A stretch of DNA of 64,000 nt from Larus michahellis (Eukaryota; Chordata; Aves; Charadriiformes; Laridae). The stretch covers positions 2,914,001-2,978,000 of the forward strand of contig NC_133906.1 in the NCBI RefSeq assembly GCF_964199755.1, read 5' to 3'. The notes under the pieces are model-generated. The model saw only the letters and a list, made by a program, of their open reading frames with translations, was not told the origin of the DNA and ran no database searches. The translations under genes were made by a program, and so were the position numbers. Positions 1 to 30,400 of this stretch are shown here, one piece after another; positions within the stretch are counted from its first letter, which is position 1; the number at the start of each line of letters is the position of its first letter.

Positions 1-1065
1 TTCCAACCCAAGTTTAACTTGCTCGGGTGCCTGCAGCGGCAGGCGACCAGGTTGCTGCACGGTGTGTGCCTGCCTAAGACCACTCTCCCCTCATGCTGCC
101 ACCGTTCCTCTTCTCCAAAAACGGAGTCTGTACCTGAAAAATAGTTTATTTACAGCACAACTCCCAGCTCCCTCCCCAGGAACTACACATCCCGTACGCG
201 AACCACAGTACAGTCGCCAGGAGGAAAAACCCACCAAACAGGAAACAACACTGAGACCATCCCGGCATATGCACAAGAGAATTTAGATTTTTGCGAGCAA
301 CCTGAATTCCAGATTAGCTTTGTGCCCTGCCGGCACCCTAGAGAGAGAGCAGCAGCCATATCCTGTTTCAGAAGCTCAGACTTCAGCACAGCCGTCCTGC
401 GCTGGAGTGCAGAGAAAGCGGCTACTGGAGTACAAAGATCAAGTTTTGATTAAGAAAGGGGCGGTGGAACGCGGTAGGCTGTTCCCAGCCTCCACAGGAG
501 AGAAAACTGCGTCCAGATGCAAGGTGAAAGACGAAATGAAGGCTTCCGTCCAAACCTGGTTGTGAAGGCCAGCCGTGAGACACTTTAATATTAAGCAACA
601 AACAGGACTGTCACCCAACAGCTCTGTCCACCAACTCCCTTGGGAACACCAGCCCTGTTGACGATGCAGGAATGCACCCGGACGTATCCAGCTCAGAACA
701 GACGGCATGTCTGCACACGTGAAACCTCCGCAGCCTGGCAAGCCCCATCCCTTCCAAAGTGCCACATAAAGTCTGTCAACTATGGGGTTTTTTTTCCCCT
801 TCCCGCAGAAGTAGGGAATTAATGGATGCACTAGAACATGCCACACTTCCCATATTTTCCAGCAAGATTACAGAAACCAAGTATTTATTGCCAAGAGACA
901 CCAAGATCTGTCTGTTCCCCAGGATTATTCTAGCAAGCCCCTCTAAAACCCTGTCTCCAAAGGATTCCCAGTCTTGCACCCCAGTTGTTAAGCCACAGCG
1001 CCCCTCCCTCCAGCTAGAAAATGGCAAAGCGCACCACAAGACATTTAAAGAGGGAAATGACTTGC
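1..1065 (-). other. PAIP2: PAIP2 intron 2 (partial), no exon seen
   Basis: This stretch follows the first PAIP2 coding exon in transcript order and runs off the left edge. I looked on the minus strand for the next PAIP2 exon, which should encode the acidic EEELWEEEF-type stretch, and found nothing like it. The remaining PAIP2 coding exons therefore lie outside the window. No RNA gene or named repeat is evident. Confidence 0.6.
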
Positions 1066-1225
1066 CTGCCTGTTAAATTCCTCTTCGTTTTCCATCCACA
1101 TGTACTCCGCAAAGGGATTGTCATCTTCATGAGAGTGACCATTTATAATCACATCTTCACTGATGATGCTTGGGCTAGTACTGCTGCGACTTGGATCTTT
1201 CATGGCTGCGCCTCTGATTCAAAGT
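1066..1225 (-). CDS. PAIP2: PAIP2 first coding exon (coding 1066-1203)
   Basis: PAIP2 binds poly(A)-binding protein in the cytoplasm and represses translation by displacing it from mRNA and from eIF4G. On the minus strand, ATG at 1203 opens 46 codons starting [20 protein letters not shown] and ending in FNRQ, the near-invariant vertebrate PAIP2 N-terminus. The acidic part ([19 protein letters not shown]) begins the PAM1 region that contacts the PABP RRMs. The 3' splice site is a TTAATTGCAG ending just upstream of 1225, which leaves 22 nt of 5' UTR in this exon. The exon ends after the Gln codon at 1066. The intron there begins GCAAGT rather than GT, so this looks like a GC-AG intron. The C-terminal PAM2 motif is encoded outside the window. 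Confidence 0.95.
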
Positions 1226-4200
1226 CTGCAATTAAGACAGGCGGTAATTAAAGATGTGCAGATTTGCTCATCACCCTGCTTCTGCATAAGCCCGGCCCAA
1301 GGGACGGCTGCACCTGGAGGCTCCAAGTAGCCTGACCGGGGTTGTAGCAGAGGAGCTCTGCTAATCCCAGCAAGTCAAAAAAGTATCAGAACCGTCGTTT
1401 CCATTGCATCCAGATCAGAGTGACAAGTTAATTTCCCAAATTAAACCTCGCCAAATGCCAAGCGCCGAGGCCAATGAAAAGCAGCAGGAAAAAACAGAAA
1501 GCATGTGTGCTTGCCAGTAGGAAAGTATTTAAGGCAACGTTCAAGAAACAAAAGGAAAATTCGTTTTCCAGAATGCTTTTCAAGTTCCCACCTGAGTCTC
1601 GACCAGCTCTCCCAGAAACAAACTGCCCAGAGCCCACGGGCAACACCTCAGGGGAATTTCCAAGGATACCCACGGCAGGGGAAACTTCAGTGCGACTTTC
1701 AGCCTACTCAAATTCAGTTACGGGATGTTCTACGTGATCACATGAACCAGCTTTCACAGCCATTTCACCGCTGAGAAACCTCACAAGAGAGGCAGAAACC
1801 CTTCCGCACCCATTACTCACAGAGCCAATTTGGCACAACAGTTCTAACAGCTACCTCATTAGCAAAAGCCCACTGATTAAGAAGCTTCAGGTAAAGACAA
1901 ACATCTGAAGGCACTGGAAGACAGTACGTGCTTGCCTCTCATCCCACTTCATTAATATGGATTGAGTCACATCTGGAGAGAGCTCAACATTTCTGCCTGT
2001 CCGTGATACGTGATATCGCGACGTCCTGAGCTCAAGGAATGAAGGCACAGTTGGCAAGCGGGTTTTGCTCCACCTAACCACAATAAAAAGCAGGACAAAA
2101 CCTAAATTTCATCTGAATCCCTGTCCTAAGAATGGTATGGCAGCCTGTCCGGCCGGCTCGCAAGCCTGTAACTCTTGAGTCCAGAGACCCAAGTCTGCTC
2201 AGAGCCCAGGTTCTAATTGAAAATCTTATTTGTGTTGCAAATTAAATGAGACAATGCTACTCTTTTTCCTATACCTTGCTTAAGTACAGATATCAATATT
2301 GGAAAAACCGAGTATTTTATGTACTAATACTGCTGGCGTTAATTTTTTTTTTTTAAACAGTATACAAAGCACATGTGAGGCAATGAGCTCAAAAAAAATA
2401 ATCCAACTTTAATGTTTTTCTAGTGCTAAAAATTCACAAGGAAATGATGCAGCCCTGGGTGAAAATATTTGTGTTTTATTCTCGAATCGATGTTTTAGCT
2501 CGTTGCCTGCATGTGAAAAAAATGACTTATTCAGAGAAGATGGTATCAAAATACAGCCTCCATTGTTATTAGAGCACAAGGGCTTATCACGTACCAGCTC
2601 ACATTTTCTCTTTGTATTTCAGTTGGTCCTATTATCTATGGAATTAATGCACGTTTTCGTTCAAAATGTATTCTTGATAATACCAGGTCAAAGGCTCGTC
2701 ACATCCAAATGATCAATTAAGAAAAGAACAAAGAAGGAAAAAAAACTTGCCCGGTTTGCTCTATTCAAGGTTTTTAAATCAAAGGCAAACCCAAGTACGG
2801 AAGTCACTTTAGCTCCCTAGGAAGTACAACAAATGAGACCAGAACCCGGGTATTCTAGCAAGAGAAAACAGGTTCTTTTTGATGTTCTTTCAAAACAAAC
2901 TTGCAAAGGATTCCTGGCAGCATTTAACATAAAACAGGAAAAGACATTGCATTTAACACCCCAATTCAAGCTTGAAATTGCTTTAAGCAACTTCAGCTGT
3001 TCACGAGCTAACAAACAGGATAGACTAAAAGAAATAAAAGACTTCAGAGTCTAAAAAACCTAATTTTTTCTTTATTTTTTTTTTTAACTGGCAAGCGGTT
3101 TTACCTTTTTTTTTTTGTATGGAGTGAATCTTGATATTAATATTCCCCTGAGCTTTCTGTACCCCAGAAATTTATATTATTGGTGAGGAACTTTGCATTA
3201 GCAGCGTAACGTACTCGGGCCAAGTTCCAGGCGACTTCTGTACAAAGACGACTGCACCCAGACAAGTCAATAAAGGTAAAAACAATAAACTCAAACACCC
3301 CTACGTGTTTGTGTAAACGCTTGAAATGTTAATTTGTTGAGTTAGGAGCTAGTTTTCCAATTTCTTACATGTTGCCATAGAACACAAGCTATTTGCTTTA
3401 GGAGGGAGGGAAGTTCAGTATTTCACTTTTGGACTGGAACAACTTTTTTCGTGACTGCCCAAGGACCATGCGGGTGATTATCTTCAAGAAAGATCCGAGG
3501 CTCAACCTGAACAACGTCTGAAGTTTATCTGATGAAGCCCCAGGTCCGCTAACATTTTCCCACAGGAAAACATGTCAGCAAACACTTACCACCCTGCACG
3601 AACAGTTAGGAAGCCCCAGGCCAGTCCCTTACTCACAGCATTCCTTGTAATTTCATTTTCTGCAACTTGTAATAAAATATACTGCAGAGGGAGCTTTCCA
3701 TCTCACCGTTGCAAGACACAAACCAGTTGGCTTTCCGTGCTCATTTGCGAGGACAAGATTAGTCTTGTCTCACCGGTGTTAGATACAGGCTTTTTAGTCA
3801 TGAGCTACAGGCAATTCCGAGGAAGAGAGCCAAATGCCACTTTAGTCTTGCATAAAGTCACAATCTAAGAGAGCCGCTGCAGAAAACAAGCCGGAGTGAC
3901 AGGCTACACTACGGGCATGAATAAAAATACATTTTCCAGCTGGGAGTAGGTGGAAAGCTGAGGATTTCAAAGCTCCTTACACTAGAAGAGGGAATATAAC
4001 ATTAGTAGCGCTAAGGAACAGAAAATATGGAGAATTCTGCCACAGTGATATGATTGGAGATCCAGCCCCAAATTATTACGGGATTTTGGCAGGGGGTGGG
4101 GGGCGGTGCAGGAAGAACAGTGTAAGTGCATAAGGAAAGACACTAAACCCCAGGATTTTTATCTTAGGAACAATGTCAGAAATTAAAAACCCTGTAACAA

Positions 4201-5401
4201 CAGGACTTTTAATTAACTCAAACCGTTTGCTGTATGAAGTGTGTAACTCGTTATCCCAGAACATCATTAAGGTCCACTAATTTACCCGTTTCTCTGGATT
4301 TTACTGCATTTACAGCAATGCAGAGCCCTACACCAGCCAGCATTAAAATGCAAAGCTTCGTGATTGACGATTTTGCATTTAAACCTTCAATCACAAAGGA
4401 AGATTATCTCACACCTACTTCGGAAGATAAGGTCAACGGGCCTACTTCCATACGGCAAATCGCAGGTCCTTATCCTTGATTAAAAGTTAAAAAAAAGGAG
4501 GAAAAAAATTACAGTATTTGCTGAAAGCATCCAAAAGCAACACAGCACACGGGGATTTTAGAAGCAGCTGAGGTTTAAGCAAAGCTGTTTTGGGGCAGCA
4601 GGGAGTGCTCTGAACTTCTGCAAAAAATGGTGTCGTTTGTTTATTAACTAGTGATTACTCTTGTGAGTCAGGGGCGCTGGCCGAGTTCCTTGTTATCTCA
4701 TTAGATTAGCAAGTGGCAGTTATCAAGTCAAATGATTACCCTCCGCATAATAGGTAGATTTCTTAATCAAATTCATGCGGGGGTGCCAACGCTATCTGAT
4801 AGAAACACTTCAAAGCGTCGCACCGGAGTTTACTCGCAAACGGCCGAGGCTGGAAAACAAAAATCGGTGGGGAAAAGCAGCGAGGGGACACGAAGCCTCT
4901 CGGAGGGGGCAGGTTTGTCCCCAAACCCCTTTTCTCGGTACCAGCGACTGAGCCGCTCCGCCTCAGCGGGGCCCGGCCCGCCATGGCCGCCAGGCAGGCG
5001 GGGCGGCCTCTCCCCCCACCTCCCTGCTCCAGGGGGTAGATGAACCCCCCGGGGCCGAGCTGGGCTCCCGGCCCCGCCGCCTGCGGGGCCCAGCGGGCGG
5101 CCGCGGCCTTTCCCCCCCCCCGCCGCTTTGTTCGCCCCCGCGGCGGGGGTTCCGTCCCGGCAGGCCCCGCGCCGCCCCCCCTCCTCCGCAGGACCCGGAT
5201 GGAGCCGGAGACAATGAAGACGCCGCCGCGCAGGCCCCGCCGCCACCACGGGGGGGGAGGGGGGGGAACGGGAGGAAAGGGGGGGGCCGGCCGCCGCCCG
5301 GCGCCGCCTCAGGGGAGGGGGCGGCTCCCTCCGCCCGCCCCCCTCCCCCCTCCCTCGGCAGCGGCGGCCCCGGGGCTGCGCGGCCGCCGCGGCCGCCTCA
5401 C
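1226..5401 (-). other. PAIP2: PAIP2 intron 1
   Basis: This AT-rich noncoding stretch separates PAIP2 exon 1 from the first coding exon. It has short homopolymer runs near 2342, 3069 and 3104 but no recognisable transposon and no ORF with homology I can name. Its right end, from about 4.9 kb, passes into the promoter CpG island. Confidence 0.7.
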
Positions 5402-5800
5402 CTGCGCGCAGAGGGAAGGCCCGCGGGTGCGCACGCCGGCTCCCCGAGCTGCTGCTGCTGCCGCTCCGCCGCCTCGTCCCCCGCTCGCTTCCCGGCTCCT
5501 CTCCGCGCCCGCCGCCCCGCTCCCCTCCCTGCACCGCAGCGCCGCCGGATGTGAAATCACTTCCGCTACCTGCGTGACCTCATAGACACCGCCCCCCCCA
5601 TCCCCGGAAGCGGCAGCGGCAGGCAACGCTGGCGGGCGGGCGGCGCGAAGCATGCCGGGAGACGTAGTCCCGCCCGGCCGCCATTTCGCGCGGCGGCGCG
5701 GGGCACGCCGGGAAGCGTAGTCCATCTTGTGAGGGACTTGTGAGCCGCCATCTTGTGGCGGCGGCGGGGCCGGCCAGTGGTGCTAACAACGAGGTAGCCG
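4900..5800 (-). promoter_or_regulatory. PAIP2: PAIP2 promoter CpG island
   Basis: The stretch is very GC-rich and dense in CpG, with an abrupt change to AT-rich DNA on both sides. It carries typical housekeeping promoter motifs. There are two ZNF143/THAP11-like elements (GCATGCCGGGAGACGTAGTC at 5651-5670 and a variant at 5706-5723). There are YY1-type GCCGCCAT sites near 5680 and at 5746-5753, and an ETS-like CTTCCG near 5560. There is no TATA box. The island lies just upstream of PAIP2 exon 1, so it is inferred to be its promoter. Divergent transcription to the right is possible but unproven. Confidence 0.8.
5402..5600 (-). other. PAIP2: PAIP2 noncoding exon 1 (start approximate)
   Basis: On the minus strand a consensus 5' splice site (GCGCAG followed by GTGAGG) places the end of the first exon at 5402. 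The transcription start is not visible and the right boundary is an estimate. The exon would be 5' UTR, joined to the acceptor at 1225. Confidence 0.5.
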
Positions 5801-8800
5801 CCGGCCACCCTCCTGCCTCGCCGGCAGCGGCCCCGCAGCCCTGTGCGACCCAGCCCCTCCGGGAGGGGAAGAGGCCCCGGGAGCGTTCCCACAGGGGGAA
5901 AGGTGCCGCCCTGCTGCCCTCCCGGGGCACCAGGCGACCTAGAGAAAGCACTGAGCCCTGGGCTTTGCTGAGGGAAAGGACATTCAATAATTTTAAAAAA
6001 TATGCCTGTTTACAAACAAATATTTCTCCACTAGACTCGTGCATTTTTAAGGCTCTATATTAGGAACGATGAGATAATGAATGCTCTTTTCTAGGACCTA
6101 CATTACGTGCCCAGACTTCAACCCTATCTGTATAACGAAGTGAAAAAGAAATTTTTTATTCTCTCTTTTGATTCTCCCCCCACTTTTTCTTAAAGATAAG
6201 GTGGAAAATAGCCTCTCCTTCTGATGATACCTGCTTAAACTTGTGCAAAGATCAGAGCCACGCTGCGCAAACCCATCCTCCGAAACACTCTATCGAGGTA
6301 CAGGCTTTTCGAGTCCTCTGAGCTTTGCAGTCTCCTAAAAAGCAAAGAAACTAGACGCTGACAGAGCCAAGAGCCCTTTGTTCCATCCAAGCCATTGTGA
6401 CGAACACAATCTGAGTGGATCCGGAGTCAAAACGCAGCGTCGTCGCACAACCGCTTCCGCTCAACACCTGCCTCAGTAGGAAGGACGTTGTGAGTGAACC
6501 ACCACAAAAAAAAGAATTAAATCTGCCCCAACAGCGCGTTGGGAAAGGTATGGCAAAAAAATGTTTCTATGTGCGACTAGAAAACCCCCAGTGTGCGTTA
6601 CTGAAGTTGCACAGAAATGAGTAACCTTTGAGAACCCTGAAAGCCATTAGTGGTTGTAGAGTTACCAAAACCAAGTTTTTTTCAGGCTCCAGGACAGCGA
6701 GGGAGGAGCAGCGTGCAGAGCGCCTTGCTCAGCTCAGCTCTCCCGTTACACCAGCTCCTGAGCTATCGGAAGGCTCGCGTGGGCTGGGTGTAGGCAGGAA
6801 GGGGGCTATCTGAGGATAACAATTTAATTAACATTTCTCTGCTCAGCCCTTTACTTCCTTCCTCCTAAATTTTAGTAAGGGGTAACCAACTCAACAGAAA
6901 GTCTGGGTTTTCACAGATTTTCCAGGGATACGTTCTCCCTGGAAGCAAGCTGTTTATGTTGATTTTATTAGTCACCATCACTAACTTGTTTCCAGAGCCT
7001 AAGAGCTTTCCCTATGGCCTGTCGTACGCTCACTGATTGCTTACCTTCTAGCCAAACACAAGTGTAAAATACCCCCTACATCCTTCAAAAATCAAACCTG
7101 CTCTGCTCTTATTTCCACAAATATTTCCAATTTTTTTTTAATAAACCCTACGTGACACGTTAGCTTTCTCATCTCATTTCTTCCCAGGGTGCTCGGCGAG
7201 GCCAGGGCTTCATTGCACCTCTGCTGAACTACACACACGGCGAAGAGGCAACAGCCTCTAGGTTACTTCATGTATGAAAGCTGGCATCTAAATCACAGAG
7301 CCTGTCTAACATTGCACGCTCCCATCTCATGCTCTGCATGATTTCCCCTGTACAGTGCAGATACAATTATCTCCAAAAAAAGCGGCAGCCCATGGCAAGA
7401 CCACATATCGATCTGCCAGCAAAGCGTGTGCCTGGCCTCTGTCCTCAAGATCACGGTATTCTGATGCCTTCTTTTCATCAGAAATTAGCATGAGGCACGT
7501 ATTCTCTCCCCGTCCTTTGTGTGGAAAGAGAAGACATTTTGCAGAAGCAAGATTAGGTTTGACTTATTTTCCGACATATGAAAGCATGCTGTTGCACATG
7601 TACAGGTGTAGATTTCACACAGTTTATCAGGGTTGTCAAAGTACTTGCATTAGGCATGTAACTGCCAATACCAGAGAATGAGAGTTGATGGGAGCAAGGG
7701 ATTTTCTGACTCTGATGTTGGACTATGCCACAATTACTTCACGCCTGGGAATTCTTTATGTTTAGACACTAAAGATGACGTGACGTGCTCCTACAGTTCA
7801 ATCTCTGGCAGTTACACAGGGCGGCATTTCCGAGGGGCTGAGGATACTAGGGGCAAGATCACCACAGCTAATATCTATGAAAAGGCTACTTTTAAAATGA
7901 AACATACAGAGTTACAGTATTTTAACACATTAATCTTAACTGCATGTTGTAAGCAAACTGTTGAAGTGCCTGGGGAGGTGGAGATCTCCAAAATACTTAT
8001 CTCCCACCTTTAGAGAGCAGGGGGATGACCCCAAACACTCAATGGCTGCTCTGAAGTCAGGTCTCCGCTTGGCTGATGAACTGAGCAGCCCTTTAGAGAC
8101 AGATGAATGACAGACATCAGCATAAGCGAGTGGAGGTCCAAGTACATCCTTGTGACTTAGTCAAAATAGAAGCGAGGGCAGGGCTGCTGTCGTTTGCGCT
8201 TTGTTTCAGGGACCTAGGAAAGCTGTGGGGTAGTTTTAAGACTGTATCACTGCATTACATTTAATTGGTTTCATACAAACAAAATTTTGCATACTAATGA
8301 GCACCGTGTAACTTATCTTGGTAAAATTGCGAGAATGAGTCACTGCATGATAAGATTTTATGATTTGGATATACTATTTAAATAAAATCTGCACCATTAG
8401 CTGCTTATTAGCATTTCCCCACGCTCTACAGAGAGTCCCCAGAGAAACTGCTACCATCACAGCAGGAGACGGTTGAAGTCAAGAGTTAATTCTTGCACAA
8501 AAGGGATTGCACACCTCCCCTTTTTGTGAGGATGAAACAGCAGAAAGTTACAACTGGAAAGACAAGTTAGCGAGACTTCGCTTCCACAAACCACCCCATC
8601 TTGTGTCTGCTAGGTGTATTTGCTTAAGTAAATTAACTTCATCAAGATTCAGCCTCCTACATTTGACAATCCATCTTAGCACTGAAGCCGCCCTGATGGC
8701 CAGGAGGCTCAGGTTGGAAGCACTGTCCCTCGTCATTTTTACTCCCAGGAACGTGATATGGCTTGAATGTCAGCTTTGACAAAAATACCATAAAACTCAA

Positions 8801-9040
8801 GAAATAAAACTGTCAGCAGGATATACCTACCAGTGTTTTAACCAGTGATATTTTAATTTGTTTGGAAACAAACGAGGTTTTAGGAAAGAGAAAGAAAAGT
8901 TATGCAGTAAAGCTGCTAAATCACAGGTGTTAAAGCATGCAAATTTTAAAGAGAGCTAGAGTTTCAGTGTGGTATCATGAACACAGGAGTAAAGAGTTCA
9001 GTAGACACATTGGTTAACATGCCAAACATCTATAACAAAT
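5801..9040. other. MATR3-PAIP2 intergenic spacer
   Basis: The spacer between the MATR3 3' end and the PAIP2 promoter is unremarkable AT-rich sequence. I see no coding exon, RNA gene or named repeat. Short open frames here lack codon bias or recognisable similarity. Confidence 0.6.
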
Positions 9041-9058
9041 TACTGTTGCCTAGCTTTG

Positions 9059-9064
9059 TTTATT
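9059..9064 (-). terminator. MATR3: Distal candidate MATR3 poly(A) signal
   Basis: This is a minus-strand AATAAA hexamer about 1.0 kb past the MATR3 stop codon. It would give a 3' UTR of about 1 kb. It competes with the nearer hexamer at 9702-9707. Cleavage-site data would be needed to choose. Confidence 0.4.
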
Positions 9065-10061
9065 GGTAAATCACTTTAGTAACCTGAATTCACAAATAAG
9101 CAGTAAATAACAAAAACTACAGATAAACACAGGTTACACATGCAAATTCCTGTTCACGTATCACATGTGCAGGTACATTTAAGAGCACAGTTCTAGAGAT
9201 TCTTGACGAAACCAGATTTTAACAAAAACAGTTTTAAAATGCAGGTATGAAAAATTACATGTGGAGAATATAAAGATACCTTTTTACATTTCAGGACTCA
9301 AATGCTGCTTTTGAATATACTAGAGATGTACGACAGCTACAAGATTCAAGTAAAAGCAGGAAGAGCTCAAGGAAATAATACTGGTCAGAGGAGAATGGGC
9401 ATTTACTTTTCACTAAAAATACACGGAATAGCTGAATAGGAAAGTCTATCAAGAGCTTAGGAAAAAAAAAAATCACAAAGTTGTAAAGCTGACTAGCCAC
9501 TAATTTTCCTATTTGCTATATAACAGCAATGACATTAAAAGAAACTGCAATTCAACATTTAAAAATGCAACTTACATTTAAAGACTTTTTCAAAAGTGAA
9601 ATGCAATGACATCCCTACACTCCAAATTAAATATCTGCTAGGCTCAGACTGAAATACGGAATGTTCTAGATAAAATAAAAATACAGTGTTACTTTTCATT
9701 TTTTATTGAGAGTGGAATTGAAAGACAATTTCTGAAGCTTGAAAATAGTAAGTTTCACTTAAATGAAGTTTTCTTCCCATAGATGAGCTTTCCACAAGGG
9801 TGCAAGATTTTTTCTTTAATAGCTTGAAGTGTCAAAACAAAAAACTTGTTGCCATTCTCACATTAAGAACAAGTGTTCGTCATTAACTTAACTGCATATG
9901 CTTTTTGCTACAACATTTAACACATGAACAGACCTATAATGCCTACTGTATTTCACTACAACAAAAAAGAATACAGTATTTCCATCTACTACTTGTACTG
10001 CTTTTAAAAAAGATTAACATTAAAAACGAAGCCACTGTTTTCCTTACATCCTTCCTTCCTT
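9065..10061 (-). other. MATR3: MATR3 3' UTR (extent inferred)
   Basis: AT-rich sequence directly after the MATR3 stop codon, inferred to be 3' UTR down to the AATAAA hexamer near 9.06 kb. It is rich in ATTTA/TAAAT-type motifs on the minus strand. The boundary is not visible in the sequence. Confidence 0.5.
9702..9707 (-). terminator. MATR3: Proximal candidate MATR3 poly(A) signal
   Basis: This is a minus-strand AATAAA 355 nt past the stop codon, inside an A-rich context. Use of it would give a short 3' UTR isoform. Confidence 0.35.
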
Positions 10062-27430
<17,369 letters not shown>

Positions 27431-27440
27431 CTACTTTATG

Positions 27441-30400
27441 GATCAAAAAAAAATTCTTTTTTTTTTGTTTTGTTTTTAAGATGTTTGAAAAGAGAGCTCA
27501 CACTAGAAAGCTAGGCAAACTTCACTTCAAAAATGGTAACGCCAAGAAAGAGGATCAATAATGACTGCAGATCTTCTTCAAGCTGAGAAACACCAGACAA
27601 TTCTGTAGAAAAACAAGCAGTTTTAGTCATAAATCCCTTTAAACAGATGCTGTTTTAAACTTATGCATCATGTTGATCTAAAAACATTAAAGATCTCAAT
27701 CTTACAAGGCTTTTATTACATAACTTAACAGATTCAAGAGGTACCCAGAACCTACATATATCATTTCAGATAAAAATACAGTCGTGTTTCCTATACATAC
27801 TACTCTTCTACAAAAAGCTACTTTCATACCGAAGACAAGTGAATTTCAGAAGTTTGGGATGTCTGAAAGCATCTAAAGTTTACTAGCATATAAGCCTTGA
27901 TCTCTGGTTAATGGTTTTGTTTATACCCTACATTACTGTACAGCGTCCATGAGAAGACCACAAAAAACTTAAGCCCATAGAATCCAAGATGATTTTGGCA
28001 TACGATACATATTTGAAAATGAAACCTATACCACCACAGAATAGGACGAAAGGAAGTTAAAAGTAACTGAAGTTTGGGCAAAAAGTTTCTGCTATAAGAT
28101 CTGGTAAATAAGACCAAACATAACAGTCAATCTTTTTGCAGTAAAATTCAAATTACCGATGTGAAGACAGATGTGAACAAGAAAAATAAGTTTTAAATTT
28201 TGCAGGAAGTAAACAAGACCTCTTGCTCAAATTGCAGTTTTACAGGTAATAGCACTTCGAAGTGATTCTTTACTGTGTTATATTGCAGCCGTGACATGGG
28301 CCTGTACTGGCAGACCTCAAGCTAAACAAGGTCAGGCTTGTAGTGGGATGGGAGACCCAAGGAAAACCCTAGCCCTGCAGAAAGAGCCACTAGGTGAGTC
28401 AGGAGATGGCACGGCACCCCAGCCAGCCCTGCAGGACAGCGCTGTCCCTGTCTCTTACCAGCAAACGGCTTCTTCCTTCGTTCAGGTCTGACACTCTGAC
28501 ACCATGACCATATGTGGTAGTTAAAGATCTGCCCTGTGTTCCATGAAAATACTAACCTCATATTTAAACAGTTGGTTCAACTGCATTCACCTGAAGTTTT
28601 CACCAAACAGTGTATCAATATCCACAGCGTATTTTATGGTGCAATGGACAAATTCCATAAATTTCTTATTTTACTGCAGAGCAGAAATAAACTGTAATAC
28701 TTCTCCCCATACTCTTTCAGCCTTGGGACAGATACACAAAATTTAAAGCGATTCAACACACATGAAAACATTCCACCAGGAATACGTTGTTCTTGGATCC
28801 ACAATGCGCTAAAGCCCTTCCAAATCTCTGCAGCGCAGTTTTGCTTCTCCAGCACTGCCACTCAGATGTGCATAAAACACATAATCACTTGAAAAAAAAG
28901 AAACAGGCATAAATTGCATAGCTCCAAATGAAATCAGCTTCTAACAGAACAGGTACGTTTGGGGAGAAATGGAAAGGACAAAATGAAAGCAAGGACTTTT
29001 CCTTGAAGAGATGGATTCTGCAGAAGGCAATTTCTCTTGTACTGGGAACAGAAGAAAAAAGACCAAGGTTATGAGCATGTCTCTACCCCAACTGCCTACT
29101 CAATCCAGAGCCCTGTTTCAATAGCACATAAAGTTTCTTCTACTTTAAGTTGAAAAGCACTTGGGTTTTCTTTCTCGGTAGCAGCGTGTTACAAAATTAT
29201 GTATTTATGTAGAAAAATAATAGATTCTATGAGAGATACATAAAGCACACAAAACCCACACAGCTCCATCTTTGAAAAGTAACTGCTTTATACAGTTTGC
29301 TACGTATTCTGTTATCAGTACATCTAAACTCATATTTCAGCTGTGCTTTTCAGATCCACATATATTGGAGTTACTTCAAAGTAAGCTTAATTGTGTAACA
29401 TTTGGTTAAGAATAAGAGATTGAGAAACATGGGGATGAAAAATAAGTTTAAAAGTAGAAGACGACAGAAAAGCGCTGCAGAAAGCTTTAGACGAAAACAG
29501 TAAAACAAGGATATAGGGAGAGCAGACGCGGCAAATTGAGTGAGATACTGAGGACAAGCTGGCCACACTAAAGAACACCTGAATAGAAAGCATTTACGAA
29601 CTGTACTGTAAAAATCAAGACTCTTTCAAGTTCAAACACGAGAGAAACACTAATACTCACTTGAGTACCATGTTTTATCTTATACACATTCAGTAATCTT
29701 CAAAATACTCTATGACAGTTTTACCATTTAATCCTTACTCCTTCCACTTTTACATAAACATTTCCTTCTACTTCATTCCCACACTTACCGAACAATTTGA
29801 AGCTGAACTTACTAGGTTCTTCATAAAATCAGATATTCCAGGGGGTTTTACAAACCTGACCCCAGCAGCGGTTCAGCAGACAACCATGTGGTCAGGAAAG
29901 GCACTGTGCGTCCTGCTGTTAATGCAAGGACCTGCACTATTCAAGTTTTCACTAAATCAGGAAAGTTCTCCACTCTTCAAACATACCCTTTCTCTCTGAA
30001 CAGATGCTCAGTAATCCTCTTGTCACAGTTTTCAATTGGCTGTTCATTGTCCGCTGCTCTGGAGAGATTAGCGGAGAACAAAACCCAACAATTCCCAGAC
30101 TGGCAGGGACCTGGGCTGCAGAGAACCGGACTGCAGGCCATGCTTCGACCCCACACACACAGGGAGGTTTTGCATAACCATACTGTGCGCAAAGAGAAAA
30201 ATAAAACCAGGAAAGATGGGGAGAAAAAACGAGACAAAGAAACAAAGAGGAACAATCGTATGAAAAAGCATGAAGTGGGAGAGTAAGACAATCATACGAT
30301 GAAGACAGAATATAACGCTGGCGGTTGGTGTGCTAGGCAGTAAACTGCCCTACACCTGATTAGGTATTCGAGTGGAGTTACTAAACAAAAACTAGGTTTC

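Noticed and set aside
4830-5892. Open frames of up to 234 codons in the PAIP2 promoter island
   Set aside because: Same composition effect in CpG-rich DNA. No domain is recognisable, and they overlap the noncoding first exon.
28285-28365. Functional 5S rRNA gene
   Set aside because: Only the internal promoter part resembles 5S. The ends and the terminator T run are missing and it continues into SINE-like sequence.
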